A stretch of 64,000 bases of DNA from positions 372,001 to 436,000 of the forward strand of contig NZ_BBLZ01000002.1 of NCBI RefSeq assembly GCF_000971195.1, given 5' to 3'. Made by a program: the position numbers and the translations under genes. How positions within the stretch are numbered: position 1 is the first letter of the stretch; every line of letters starts with the position of its first letter. The stretch comes from Demequina soli (GTDB taxonomy: Bacteria; Actinomycetota; Actinomycetes; Actinomycetales; Demequinaceae). Positions 18,615 through 27,522 of this stretch are shown in pieces. The notes under the pieces are model-generated. The model saw only the letters and a program-made list of their open reading frames with translations, had not been told where the DNA came from and searched no databases.

Positions 18615-21600
18615 CCGAGGCGGACCTCGCCGACGACGGCCTGGTGCGCGGCGCGCGTCGCGGCGCCGACGACCTCGCGGTGCTCGTCACCGGCCGGCCC
18701 CCGACGCCCGAGCAGGCTGCCGTGATCGGCGCCGGGCTCGACCCGATGCTCGTCGTCGCCGGCGCGGGCTCCGGCAAGACCGAGACGCTGTCGCTGCGCA
18801 TCGTCTACCTGCTCGATCACGCCGAGGAGCTGTTCGGCACCGCGATCAGCCCCGACGAGATCCTCTGCCTCACGTTCACGCGCAAGGCGGCCGCCGAGAT
18901 CGCCGAGCGCGCCGAGGAGCGCATCGCGGCCGCGTTCGGCGAGGACCCGTCGCGACCGCCCGCGTCCGTGTCGACCTACAACGCGTACTCGGCGCAGCTG
19001 GTTGCGGAACACGGGCTGCGGCTCGGCATCGACCCCGACGCGACCACGCTCACCGCCGCCGCGCTGTGGCAGCTCGCGTCCGACGTCGTGACCTCGTGGA
19101 CGGGTCCGCTCGACACCGACGCCGCCGTCTCGACCGTCACGGCGTCCATCTCGCGCCTGGCCGGCCAGCTGCGCGACCACGACGTCACCCCCACCGTCCT
19201 GCGGGACTGGGCCCTCGCGGCGCTGGCGACGCTCGAGGCGCTGCCCAAGAACGCCGGCGACCGTGCGCCCGGCCCCCTCACCACCCGCACCGGCACCCCC
19301 AACGACCACGCCAAGCGCGTGGCCAAGCTGCGCACGCTCGCGGCCGTCGCCGAGCTGGTCGAGGAGTTCCAGCGCCGCAAGCGCGACGCCTCGCAGCTCG
19401 ACTTCGCCGACCAGGTCGCCTTTGCCGCCGAGCTATCCCGCCTCGAGGCCGTGCAGGGTGTCGAGCGCGGCCGCTACCGCGCGATCCTGCTCGACGAGTT
19501 CCAGGACACCTCGCCCGGCCAGCTGCGGCTGTTCGCGCGGCTGTTCGGCGCCGACCACCACGTGATGGCGGTTGGCGACCCCAACCAGGCCATCTACGGC
19601 TTCCGCGGCGCCTCCGAGAGCGCGCTGCCGATGTTCGTCGAGGAGTTCGCGCACGGCCGCGAGGTCGCGCAGCGCAGCCTGTCCGTGTCGTGGCGCAACG
19701 AGGGCGCGGTGCTGGACGTCGCCAACGTCGCCGCCGCGCCGCTGCGCGAGGCCTCCCGCGTCGAGGTGAGGCCGCTGCGCTCCCGCGCGACGTACCTCGA
19801 GCAGCCCGAGCCGGCCCGCCGCGCGCCCGGCGTGGAGAGCCTCGTCACCGAGGACCACGTCCAGGAGGCCGATGCGGTGGTCGCCTTCCTCCAGGCCCGC
19901 CGCGCGCAGCTGCGCACCGGCCCGGGGCTGCCCACCGCCGCGATCCTGTGCCGCCGCCGGGCCCAGTTCGCGGCGATGGTCGAGGCGCTCGTGCGCGCGG
20001 GAGTCGACTACGAGGTGGTGGGGCTCGGCGGGCTCGTCGACACGCCTGAGGTGTCCGACCTGGTCGCGCTGCTCGAGGTCGCCCACGACCCGTCCCGCGG
20101 CGACTCCGCCATGCGCCTGCTCACCTCGGAGCGCGTCGCGCTCGGCATCCGCGACCTCGCCGCGCTGCAGGACTGGGCGCGCGAGCTCGCCGGCCCGCGC
20201 GAGGCCCGCGACAGCGAGCCCAGCCTCGTCGACGCCCTCGCGACCCCGCCGCCCGCCGGCTGGACCTCGCGCGAGGGCCGCGCGCTCACCGCGACGGCGC
20301 ACGGGCGCATCGTCCGCCTGCAGCGGGCCGTCGACGCGATCCGCACGCGCACCTATCTGTCGCTGCCCGAGCTCATCCTCGCCGCCGAGCGTTCCTGGGG
20401 GCTCGACATCGAGGCCGCCGTCGCCCGCCCCGACGGCCGCGCCGCGCGCAACGTCGACGCCTTCGTGGACGCCGCGCGCCAGTTCGCGGCCGGGGCCGAG
20501 CGGGCCACGCTGGGCGCGTTCCTCGCGTGGCTCGAGGCCGCTCGCTCCGAGGAGGGCGGCCTCGAGCTGCCCGTCAAGGAGCCCGAGCCGGGCGCCGTCC
20601 AGGTGCTCACCGTGCACGCCGCCAAGGGCCTCGAGTGGGACGTCGTGGCGGTCCCCGGACTGGTCGACGGCCACTTCCCGTCCGTCGGCGAGCCGTCCTC
20701 GCGCCGCTCCTACTATTCCGACGCCGGCTGGCGGGGGCGTGGCGTCGAGCTGCCCTACGAGCTCAGGCTCGACCGCGCCGACCTGCCCCATTGGGACTGG
20801 CGCGCAGCCGCCGACCACGGCACGCTCGCCGACACCATCGAGGACTTCGAGAAGGCGTGCGGCGCGCACCGCGTCGCCGAGGAGCGCCGGCTGTTCTACG
20901 TCGCGGTCACCCGCGCGCGCTCGCACGTGCTCCTGTCGGCGTCGTGGCGCGTCGGGGGAGCGACCGTGCGCACGCCCTCGTGCTACCTGCGCGAGCTGGT
21001 CGAGCAAGGCATGGTCTCGAACGCGTCGTGGGCGGAACGGCCCGATGACGATGCGGTGGTGACGGTTGAGCCCGTGCGCGCCGAGTGGCCCGCGGCGCCG
21101 ACCGCCGCGCAGCTGCAGCGGCGCGCCCTGGCCGCCGACGTGCGCGCCGCGATGGCCGCCGGCGCCGAGGCGGGCGAGGACCCGGCCGACGTCGATTGGC
21201 AGCGGCTGCCGCTCGGCCGCGAGATCGCGGCGATGCTCGAGGAGCGGCGCGAGCGCGAGCGGGGCGTCGGCGACGTCGCGATCCCCGCGCACCTGTCGAC
21301 CTCGGCGCTCGTGTCGCTGCGGCGCGACCGCGAGGCGTTCACCGCGCAGCTGCGCCGCCCGCTGCCTGCGGAGCCGACGACGGCCGCGCGCCGCGGAAGC
21401 CTCATCCACGCGTGGATCGAGGCGCAGTACGGGCACGTGCCGCTGCTGTCGCTCGACGACTTCGGGCCCGGCGAGGACGAGTCCGACCTCGAGGCGCTCA
21501 AGGACGCGTTCGCCCGGTCCGAGTGGTCCGGCCGGGTGCCGAGCCACATCGAGGTCGACGTCGAGGTGCCGATCCGCGGGATCACGATCCGCTCCCGCAT

Positions 21601-21859
21601 CGACGCGGTGTTCCCCGCGGGCGCGGGCCTCGACCGGGTCACGGTGGTCGACTGGAAGTCGGGCTCGGCGCCCCGGGACGCGGACGAGCGGGCCGCGCGC
21701 GAGGTGCAGCTGGCGGTCTACCGGCTCGCGTGGTCGGAGTGGACGGGCGTCCCCCTCGAGCAGGTCGACGCCGCGTTCCACTACGTGCGCGACGACGCGA
21801 CGGTGCGGCCCGAGCGGCTGCTCACGCGCGAGGAGATCGAGGCGCTGCTGGCGCCGTGA
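18611..21859 (+). CDS. adnB: AdnB-type helicase-nuclease subunit
   Basis: A 1082-residue motor-nuclease. The N-terminal UvrD/Rep helicase has Walker A AGAGSGKT, LTFTRKAA, Walker B LLDEFQDTSP, GDPNQAIYGFRGA and VTRARSH. The C-terminal PD-(D/E)XK nuclease shows VVDWKSGS near residue 1012 followed by QLAVYRLAW. In the mycobacterial AdnAB heterodimer AdnB is the lead motor. The start at 18611 overlaps the adnA stop by 4 bp; the frame is open further upstream inside adnA, but that part is a shadow. It is followed 22 bp on by a convergent phosphotransferase gene. Confidence 0.92.
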   Translation: MTEADLADDGLVRGARRGADDLAVLVTGRPPTPEQAAVIGAGLDPMLVVAGAGSGKTETLSLRIVYLLDHAEELFGTAISPDEILCLTFTRKAAAEIAERAEERIAAAFGEDPSRPPASVSTYNAYSAQLVAEHGLRLGIDPDATTLTAAALWQLASDVVTSWTGPLDTDAAVSTVTASISRLAGQLRDHDVTPTVLRDWALAALATLEALPKNAGDRAPGPLTTRTGTPNDHAKRVAKLRTLAAVAELVEEFQRRKRDASQLDFADQVAFAAELSRLEAVQGVERGRYRAILLDEFQDTSPGQLRLFARLFGADHHVMAVGDPNQAIYGFRGASESALPMFVEEFAHGREVAQRSLSVSWRNEGAVLDVANVAAAPLREASRVEVRPLRSRATYLEQPEPARRAPGVESLVTEDHVQEADAVVAFLQARRAQLRTGPGLPTAAILCRRRAQFAAMVEALVRAGVDYEVVGLGGLVDTPEVSDLVALLEVAHDPSRGDSAMRLLTSERVALGIRDLAALQDWARELAGPREARDSEPSLVDALATPPPAGWTSREGRALTATAHGRIVRLQRAVDAIRTRTYLSLPELILAAERSWGLDIEAAVARPDGRAARNVDAFVDAARQFAAGAERATLGAFLAWLEAARSEEGGLELPVKEPEPGAVQVLTVHAAKGLEWDVVAVPGLVDGHFPSVGEPSSRRSYYSDAGWRGRGVELPYELRLDRADLPHWDWRAAADHGTLADTIEDFEKACGAHRVAEERRLFYVAVTRARSHVLLSASWRVGGATVRTPSCYLRELVEQGMVSNASWAERPDDDAVVTVEPVRAEWPAAPTAAQLQRRALAADVRAAMAAGAEAGEDPADVDWQRLPLGREIAAMLEERRERERGVGDVAIPAHLSTSALVSLRRDREAFTAQLRRPLPAEPTTAARRGSLIHAWIEAQYGHVPLLSLDDFGPGEDESDLEALKDAFARSEWSGRVPSHIEVDVEVPIRGITIRSRIDAVFPAGAGLDRVTVVDWKSGSAPRDADERAAREVQLAVYRLAWSEWTGVPLEQVDAAFHYVRDDATVRPERLLTREEIEALLAP

Positions 21860-21880
21860 CGCGCGGCGCGCCGAGGGGGC

Positions 21881-22801
21881 CTACTCCTCGAAGAGCATGG
21901 CCTCGAGGTCGGCGAGCATCCCCTCGCCGTCCGCGACCACGTCGGCGTTGTCGGTGCGCACGCCGTACATGAGCCAGCGCATGAGCGCCATCTCGGAGGC
22001 CAGCCGCGCGCGGTCGAGCAGGTGCGGGTCGCGCATCTCGCGGCGGCGCCCGTGGTACGCCTCGACCACCGAGTCGAGCACGTCGTCGGGGGCGGCGGCG
22101 ACCAGCCAGGCGAGGTCGTCGGCGGGGTCGGCGACGCGCGCGTCCATCCAGTCGACGATCCCGGACACGGTGCCGTCGGCGACGTAGACCTGGTGCTCGC
22201 CCATGTCGCCGTGGACCACGGTCGGCTCGAAGCGCCACCACGAGACGTTCTCGAGCTGGTGCTCCCAGCGGTCCGCGAGGCGCGGCGGGACCTTGCCGGT
22301 CTGGATGCCGGCGTCGAGCTCGGCGAGGCGGCGCTCGCGGTACTCCTCGGCGGAGTAGGCGGGCAGGCCCTGGTCCTCGACCACGGTGATGGGCAGCTCG
22401 TGGATCTCGGCGAGCGCGCGCCCGACGGCGGCCGCGAGGCCGGGGCCGGGCTGCAGCGCGGCGAGCATGAGCGGGGCGCCGGGGACCTCGGTGTAGACGA
22501 TCGCGCGGCCCGTGTCGTCGGACAGCTCGGCCGCGCCGGACGGGTGCGGCACCTCGAACGAGACGAGCCCCGCCTCCTTGGCGCGGCCCATCGCGGTCAG
22601 CAGGCCCTTCTCGGCCTCGAGCGCGGCGCCCGCGGCAGCCCGCTTGGGCGCCCGCACGATCCAGCGCCGGCCCGTCGCGTCCTTGACCACCACGACCTCG
22701 AAGTCGGCGTCGGAGTGGGGGCTGCGCAGCACGTCGTAGACGTCCAGCCCGGGCACGGCGACGGACGCCAGGGCGGCGAGCGCGAGCGGTGAACGTGGCA
22801 C
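21881..22801 (-). CDS. APH-family phosphotransferase
   Basis: A 306-residue aminoglycoside/choline kinase-like protein. The catalytic loop VVHGDMGEHQVYV and the metal-binding GIVDWMDARVADPADDLAWL are typical of the APH fold; the N-terminal lobe has VVVKDATGRRWIVRAPK with the ATP-binding Lys. This family phosphorylates small molecules. Chromosomal actinobacterial members like this are usually housekeeping or macrolide-kinase-like and are not proof of drug resistance. The GTG at 22801 is chosen because TACGGT ends 6 nt upstream (leaderless). It is divergent from nudC. Confidence 0.85.
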   Translation of the reverse strand: MPRSPLALAALASVAVPGLDVYDVLRSPHSDADFEVVVVKDATGRRWIVRAPKRAAAGAALEAEKGLLTAMGRAKEAGLVSFEVPHPSGAAELSDDTGRAIVYTEVPGAPLMLAALQPGPGLAAAVGRALAEIHELPITVVEDQGLPAYSAEEYRERRLAELDAGIQTGKVPPRLADRWEHQLENVSWWRFEPTVVHGDMGEHQVYVADGTVSGIVDWMDARVADPADDLAWLVAAAPDDVLDSVVEAYHGRRREMRDPHLLDRARLASEMALMRWLMYGVRTDNADVVADGEGMLADLEAMLFEE

Positions 22802-22921
22802 AGGCTCACCGTAGAGCCATCGGGTCCCGTGCGCCACGCTCCACGCCGCCGGGCCAGGCATGATGCCCCGCGGGAACGCGGGGGCGGGGCGGCGCCCGGG
22901 CGGGCCGGGTACCGTGACCAC
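22802..22921. promoter_or_regulatory. Divergent leaderless promoters of phosphotransferase and NudC genes
   Basis: On the minus strand TACGGT (22813-22808) ends 6 nt before GTG 22801. On the plus strand TACCGT (22910-22915) ends 6 nt before GTG 22922. Neither start has a Shine-Dalgarno sequence. The two -10 boxes are about 100 bp apart. Confidence 0.6.
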
Positions 22922-23848
22922 GTGAGGAATCCGTGGCCGCTCGACCTTCCCAGCCGGATCGACCGGGCGGCCGAGCGCCGCGCCACCGTCGACCTCGAGA
23001 CCTGCGACGCGATCGTCGTGCGCGATGGGCGGGTGCTCACGGCCGACGGCCGCGTCGTCGAGCTCGCGCCCGGCGCCCAGCCGCCCGCGTCGCTGCGCAT
23101 CTACCTGGGGCGCGACGGCGACCGCGACCTGGTCGCGCTCGTGCCCGAGGACCCGTCGTTCGGCGCGGACCCCGACGGCATCGGCGGCGACCGCATGCGC
23201 GGCCTGCGCGACCTGCTCGCCGGCTGGTGGGACCGCGGCGCCGAGGGCGAGCGCGATCACGAGCTCGCCACCACCGCCGTGGCCCTCGCGAACTGGCACG
23301 CGACCCACCCGCGCTGCGCACTGTGCGGCGAGCCGACCGCGGTGCGGCAGGGAGGCTGGGTGCGCCACTGCGCGCGGGACGAGCGCGAGCACTACCCGCG
23401 CACCGACCCCGCGATCATCGTCGCCATCACCGACCCCGAGGACCGGCTGCTCCTCGCGCACGCCGCGCAGTGGTCGCCGCGCCGCTACTCCCACCTGGCC
23501 GGCTACGTCGAGCCGGGGGAGACGTTCGAGCAGGCCGTCCATCGGGAGGTCGGCGAGGAGGCGGGGCTCACGCTGACCGGGCTCGAGTACCTCGGCTCAC
23601 AGCCGTGGCCGTTCCCCGCGTCGGTGATGGTCGCGTTCCGCGCGACCTGCCCGCGCCCGGATGAGCTCGACCTCGACATGGACGAGATCTCCGAGGCGCG
23701 CTTCGTCACGCGCGAGGAGATCGCCGACCTCATCGCCGCCGGCGAGGTGGTGCTCGCCCCCAAGGGCTCGGTCGCCCGCCGGATGCTCGAGGACTGGTAC
23801 GGCGGCATGATGCCGGAGCCGCGCCCCGACGCGACCATCGACGTCTGA
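22922..23848 (+). CDS. nudC: NudC-type NAD(H) pyrophosphatase/decapping hydrolase
   Basis: A 308-residue Nudix hydrolase that splits NADH or NAD-capped RNA. The Nudix box GYVEPGETFEQAVHREVGEEAG matches GX5EX7REUXEEXGU, and the NADH-specific SQPWPFPAS follows it. The zinc ribbon is partial: CALCG and one later Cys (RHC) are present, but the fourth ligand expected around residue 160 is not a Cys. The GTG start at 22922 follows a -10 box by 6 nt; the open frame further upstream is unsupported. In mycobacteria nudC also lies beside uvrD2. Confidence 0.93.
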   Translation: MRNPWPLDLPSRIDRAAERRATVDLETCDAIVVRDGRVLTADGRVVELAPGAQPPASLRIYLGRDGDRDLVALVPEDPSFGADPDGIGGDRMRGLRDLLAGWWDRGAEGERDHELATTAVALANWHATHPRCALCGEPTAVRQGGWVRHCARDEREHYPRTDPAIIVAITDPEDRLLLAHAAQWSPRRYSHLAGYVEPGETFEQAVHREVGEEAGLTLTGLEYLGSQPWPFPASVMVAFRATCPRPDELDLDMDEISEARFVTREEIADLIAAGEVVLAPKGSVARRMLEDWYGGMMPEPRPDATIDV

Positions 23849-23999
23849 CGCGGCGCCGCCCCGCGTGTCGGGGCGGGCCCCCTCCCGCGAGCCGTCCTCC
23901 GCCGCTACCCTCGCCCCAAGACGAGGGTCCACGATGCCGCGAGCCCCACGTGAGCCGCGGCCGCCCGGCCGGCGGCATCCGCCGCCCCGAGGAGGACCG

Positions 24000-24398
24000 A
24001 TGATCGAGCTCGACTCGTTCTCGCGCACGGTCGCCCTCGTCACCGGCCCGCTGCAGGAGCGCCTCGCGGGCCGCGGCTACCGGGTCGCGGCGGTCGAGAA
24101 CGGCGCGTCGAGTCACATCCTCCACGTGTTCGTCGAGAACGGGTCCCTGGGGTTCTGCGTCACGTGGGACTGGTCGGAGGCACGATGCGCGGCGTACCCC
24201 GCGGCCCGGCGCGCCGAGTGGTGGCGGTGGTCGATCGGGCCGGCCGTGATCGCGCACTGGCGCGGCGAGCCCCGCCCCGCCGACGACGGCTCTCCCGAGG
24301 CCGTCGACCTCCTTCTGAACCGCATCGGCGAGCTCGAGGCGCTCGCGCGCGACCACGGTCGGTGGCAGGACGTGCGCCGCGGCCGCCTGCCGCGGTAG
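24000..24398 (+). CDS. Uncharacterised 132-residue protein
   Basis: I do not recognise this protein. It starts at ATG 24000 behind a good GAGGAGG site. The sequence is soluble, with no signal peptide or membrane helix. It has a Trp-rich middle (VTWDWSEARC, AEWWRWSIGP) and a helical C-terminal part (VDLLLNRIGELEALARDHGRW). Only two Cys are present, so a zinc site is unlikely. It sits between nudC and uvrD2 on the same strand. A decamer copy (24407-24416) begins 9 bp after its stop. Confidence 0.7.
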   Translation: MIELDSFSRTVALVTGPLQERLAGRGYRVAAVENGASSHILHVFVENGSLGFCVTWDWSEARCAAYPAARRAEWWRWSIGPAVIAHWRGEPRPADDGSPEAVDLLLNRIGELEALARDHGRWQDVRRGRLPR

Positions 24399-24461
24399 CC
24401 GCGCCCCGCATCGTCCACAGGCGGCACCCGGCTGTCGGGGGTGCCTGACACAATGGCGGCG

Positions 24462-26444
24462 ATGTCAGCAGACCAGATCCTCGACGCCCTCGACCCCGAG
24501 CAGAGGGAGGTCGCCACCGCGCTCCACGGGCCGGTCGCCGTGCTCGCCGGCGCCGGCACGGGCAAGACCAGGGCGATCACCCACCGCATCGCGTACGGCG
24601 TGCGCGTCAACGCGTACAACCCGCAGTCCGTGCTCGCCGTGACGTTCACCGCGCGCGCCGCGGGCGAGATGCGCACGCGTCTCCGGAGCCTCGGCGTGAC
24701 GGGCGTGCAGGCGCGCACGTTCCATGCTGCGGCGCTGCGCCAGCTCAGCTACTTCTGGCCGGAGGCCGTCGGCGGGCAGATCCCGCAGCTGGTCGAGCAG
24801 AAGGCGCCGCTCGTGGGCCGTGCCGCGCGCGACGTCGGGATCAACGCCGACCGCCTCACGGTGCGCGACCTCGCCGCCGAGATCGAGTGGGCGAAGGTCT
24901 CGCTCATCCCCGCCGACGAGTACGCCGCCAAGATCGCCCGCCTCGGCCGGCCCTCGCCCGCGAACCTGCCCGCGAGCCAGGTCGCCGACGTCATGCGCGC
25001 CTACGAGGACGCCAAGACCAACGCCGTGGTCCTCGACTTCGAGGACATCCTGCTGCTGCTCGCGGACATCATCGGCCGCTTCCCCGAGGTCGGCGACCAG
25101 ATCCGCCGCCAGTACCGGCACTTCGTGGTCGACGAGTACCAGGACGTCTCCCCGCTCCAGCAGTTCCTGCTCGAGCAGTGGCTTGGCGGCCGCCGCGAGC
25201 TGTGCGTCGTGGGCGACCCCGCGCAGACCATCTACTCGTTCGCGGGCGCGAGCCCCGAGCACCTGCTCCAGTTCGCCAGGACCTATCCCGACGCCACCCA
25301 GGTGCGGCTCGTGCGCGACTACCGCTCCACGCCGCAGGTGGTGCGCCTGGCCAACGAGCTGATGCGCCGCCGCGGTGCCGCCGGCGTGGGCGTCGAGCTG
25401 GTCGCCCAGCGGCCCACCGGCCCGGCGGTGGACTACCGCGCGTACGACGACGACGAGTCCGAGGCCCAGGGCGTGGCGGCGCAGATCGAGCGGCTCATCG
25501 CGACCGGCGTCAAGCCGTCCGAGATCGCCGTCCTCTATCGCATCAACAGCCAGTCGGAGGCGATGGAGGAGGCGCTCGCGGAGCGCGGCATCGGCTACCT
25601 GGTGCGCGGCGGCCGGCGCTTCTTCGACCGCGACGAGGTGCGCCGCGGCATCGTGCTGCTGCGCGGCGCCGCCGTCGCCGACGACGACCGCCCGCTGGGC
25701 GAGCGCGTCCGCGACACCCTGAGCGAGCTGGGCTGGGCCGAGGAGCCGCCGGCCGCACGCGGCGCCGTGCGCGAGCGCTGGGACGCCCTGCAGGCGCTCG
25801 TCAACCTCGCCGACGACCTGGTCACGGACACGGGCGGCGCGGCGACGATGCGCGACCTGGTCGAGCACCTCGCCGAGCGCGCGCAGGCGCAGCACGCGCC
25901 GGCCGTCGAGGGCGTCACCCTCACCTCCGCGCACGCGGCCAAGGGTCTCGAGTGGGACGCCGTGTTCATCATCGGCTGCTCCGAGGGGCTCGTGCCGATC
26001 ACTCACGCCGAGACCGACGAGCAGATCGAGGAGGAGCGCCGGCTCCTCTACGTGTCGATCACGCGTGCCCGCGAGCACCTCGCGCTGTCCTTCGCGCGCT
26101 CCCGCAAGGCCGGCGGCAAGGGCACCCGCAAGCGCACACGGTTCCTCGAGCAGCAGTGGCCGGACGCGCGGCCCGCGCGCGTGCAGCGGCAGTCGTCGTC
26201 CGCGAAGGCCGCCGAGCTGGGACCCGAGGGGCTGCGCCTGTTCGAGTCGCTCAAGTCCTGGCGTCTCGCGATCGCGCAGGAGACCTCCAAGCCGGCGTTC
26301 ACCATCCTCGTCGACACGTCGCTCGTCGAGATCGCGCGCGACCGCCCTGGCACGCTGGGCGAGCTCGCGCGCGTCAGCGGGGTGGGCGCATCCAAGCTCG
26401 ACAAGTACGGCGCGCAGATCCTGGAGATCGTCGCCGGGCAGTAG
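24462..26444 (+). CDS. uvrD2: UvrD2-type DNA helicase with HRDC domain
   Basis: A 660-residue superfamily 1 helicase. Walker A LAGAGTGKT, TFTARAAGEM, VDEYQDVSP, GDPAQTIYSFAGA, SAHAAKGLEWD and VSITRAREHL are in order. The C terminus (about 585-655) is an HRDC domain. The mycobacterial UvrD2 has a tetracysteine module between motor and HRDC; here that linker (QQWPDARPARVQRQSSSAKA) has no Cys. A CACAAT box ends 7 nt before ATG 24462, so that start is preferred over ATG 24453. It is convergent with the ThiF-like gene, with only 3 bp between the stops. Confidence 0.9.
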   Translation: MSADQILDALDPEQREVATALHGPVAVLAGAGTGKTRAITHRIAYGVRVNAYNPQSVLAVTFTARAAGEMRTRLRSLGVTGVQARTFHAAALRQLSYFWPEAVGGQIPQLVEQKAPLVGRAARDVGINADRLTVRDLAAEIEWAKVSLIPADEYAAKIARLGRPSPANLPASQVADVMRAYEDAKTNAVVLDFEDILLLLADIIGRFPEVGDQIRRQYRHFVVDEYQDVSPLQQFLLEQWLGGRRELCVVGDPAQTIYSFAGASPEHLLQFARTYPDATQVRLVRDYRSTPQVVRLANELMRRRGAAGVGVELVAQRPTGPAVDYRAYDDDESEAQGVAAQIERLIATGVKPSEIAVLYRINSQSEAMEEALAERGIGYLVRGGRRFFDRDEVRRGIVLLRGAAVADDDRPLGERVRDTLSELGWAEEPPAARGAVRERWDALQALVNLADDLVTDTGGAATMRDLVEHLAERAQAQHAPAVEGVTLTSAHAAKGLEWDAVFIIGCSEGLVPITHAETDEQIEEERRLLYVSITRAREHLALSFARSRKAGGKGTRKRTRFLEQQWPDARPARVQRQSSSAKAAELGPEGLRLFESLKSWRLAIAQETSKPAFTILVDTSLVEIARDRPGTLGELARVSGVGASKLDKYGAQILEIVAGQ

Positions 26445-26447
26445 CCG

Positions 26448-27110
26448 TCACGCCGCCCCGCACCCGCACGCGGGATGGGGGACGATGCGCGGCCTCCGGG
26501 GCAGCCCGCGCTCGACGCGGCACGGGGTCGCCCGGGCGCCGTCGAGCAGCGCTGCGAGCAAGGCGGCGGCGAGCGCGCCCGCGACGGACGCGGACAGGGG
26601 ATCGGTCGCGGCGGGCAGCGCCGCGCACTGCCGCGCCAGCACCGGCCACGCGGGGTCGCGGTCGGTGCGCGCGAGCTCCAGGCACCGCAGGCACGCCGTC
26701 GCGCCGGGTGCGACGGGAAGCACGGTCACGCCGGCCTCGTCCGTGAGCAGCGCCACGTGCGGGCCGTCGAGCAGCAGCCGGTGGTGCAGCGCGGGCGCCA
26801 CGGCGGCGTAGGCGGTGACGATCTCCCCGTCGACCCGCCGCTCCGTGTCGAGGTGCACCCGCAGGCCGGGAGCGAGGCCCGTGAGCATGCGGGCGGCGCG
26901 GCGCGTCGCTCCGGGCGCCGACTCGATCAGGCTCAGCGCGACCGCGCCCGCACGGGCCGCCGCCTCCGCGGCCGCGAGCCCCGCGGCGTCGAGGCCGCGC
27001 ACCCGCACGTGCCGCCCGGCGAGCGTCCGCGGCCGTGGCGGGCGGACGATCCCGGCCTGGTCCGTGCCGTCGCCGCGCCACAGGAGGGGCGGGGCCGGCG
27101 CATCGTCCAT
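26448..27110 (-). CDS. ThiF/E1-like protein with zinc-type cysteines
   Basis: A 220-residue protein resembling the ThiF-like (E1-superfamily, TOMM-type) proteins found beside uvrD2 in other actinobacteria. A Rossmann-like stretch (HVRVRGLDAAGLAAAEAAAR) is degenerate for nucleotide binding. CLRCLELARTDRDPAWP and the terminal CGCGAA supply the paired cysteines that hold zinc in this family. The ATG start at 27110 is followed directly by the decamer (codons GAC GAT GCG). No precursor peptide or cyclodehydratase partner is nearby, so a RiPP role is not supported. Confidence 0.6.
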   Translation of the reverse strand: MDDAPAPPLLWRGDGTDQAGIVRPPRPRTLAGRHVRVRGLDAAGLAAAEAAARAGAVALSLIESAPGATRRAARMLTGLAPGLRVHLDTERRVDGEIVTAYAAVAPALHHRLLLDGPHVALLTDEAGVTVLPVAPGATACLRCLELARTDRDPAWPVLARQCAALPAATDPLSASVAGALAAALLAALLDGARATPCRVERGLPRRPRIVPHPACGCGAA

Positions 27111-27171
27111 GGCACCCACCGTCGCACGGACGCGTGGCCGCGCGGCGGCTGTCCACAGCCCGGACATGCGA

Positions 27172-27204
27172 GAAGGGCCGGTCCCCGTGGGGGCCGGCCC
27201 TTCT
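27172..27204 (-). terminator. Terminator of zinc-ribbon gene
   Basis: Inverted repeat GAAGGGCCGG/CCGGCCCTTC extended by C/G runs, with a 3-nt loop, 17 bp after the DUF5679 stop. No U tract. Confidence 0.8.
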
Positions 27205-27220
27205 GCGAGCTCTGCTGGCT

Positions 27221-27379
27221 TTACGCCTTGCCGAGGATGCGGTTCAGCTTGGTGCCGCACACCGGGCAGACCGCCTTCGCCATGCGACGGCCGTTCTCCG
27301 AGACGACGACGTCGCCCTCGGTCTCGCGCTTCTCCTTGCACTTCACGCAGTAGAACTCGCCCGAGTACTTGTCAGCCAT
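27221..27379 (-). CDS. DUF5679 zinc-ribbon protein
   Basis: A 52-residue protein, too short to stand out among longer overlapping frames. It contains two knuckles, YCVKCKEKRE and AVCPVCGTKLNR, which make a four-cysteine zinc ribbon. It starts at ATG 27379 behind AAGGAGAG and ends LGKA. Tiny proteins of this kind are conserved in actinobacteria near uvrD2 and the DUF2342 gene; the function is unknown, though the ribbon and basic residues suggest nucleic-acid or ribosome contact. Confidence 0.88.
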   Translation of the reverse strand: MADKYSGEFYCVKCKEKRETEGDVVVSENGRRMAKAVCPVCGTKLNRILGKA

Positions 27380-27522
27380 TCGGCTCTCCTTCTCATCAGT
27401 GGCGCGGCGGTACGCGCCGCACGTGTGCAGGCCAACGGGGGCCCTTGGTCCCCCAGCGTAGACGCGCGAGCACGAATTCCTCCCATCGGCGGGCGGGTGT
27501 CGTGCCGCGGTCTCCGAGCACC

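Noticed and set aside
21881-22801. Acquired aminoglycoside-resistance gene
   Set aside because: It is an APH-fold kinase in a conserved housekeeping block with normal composition and no mobile element; resistance is not supported.
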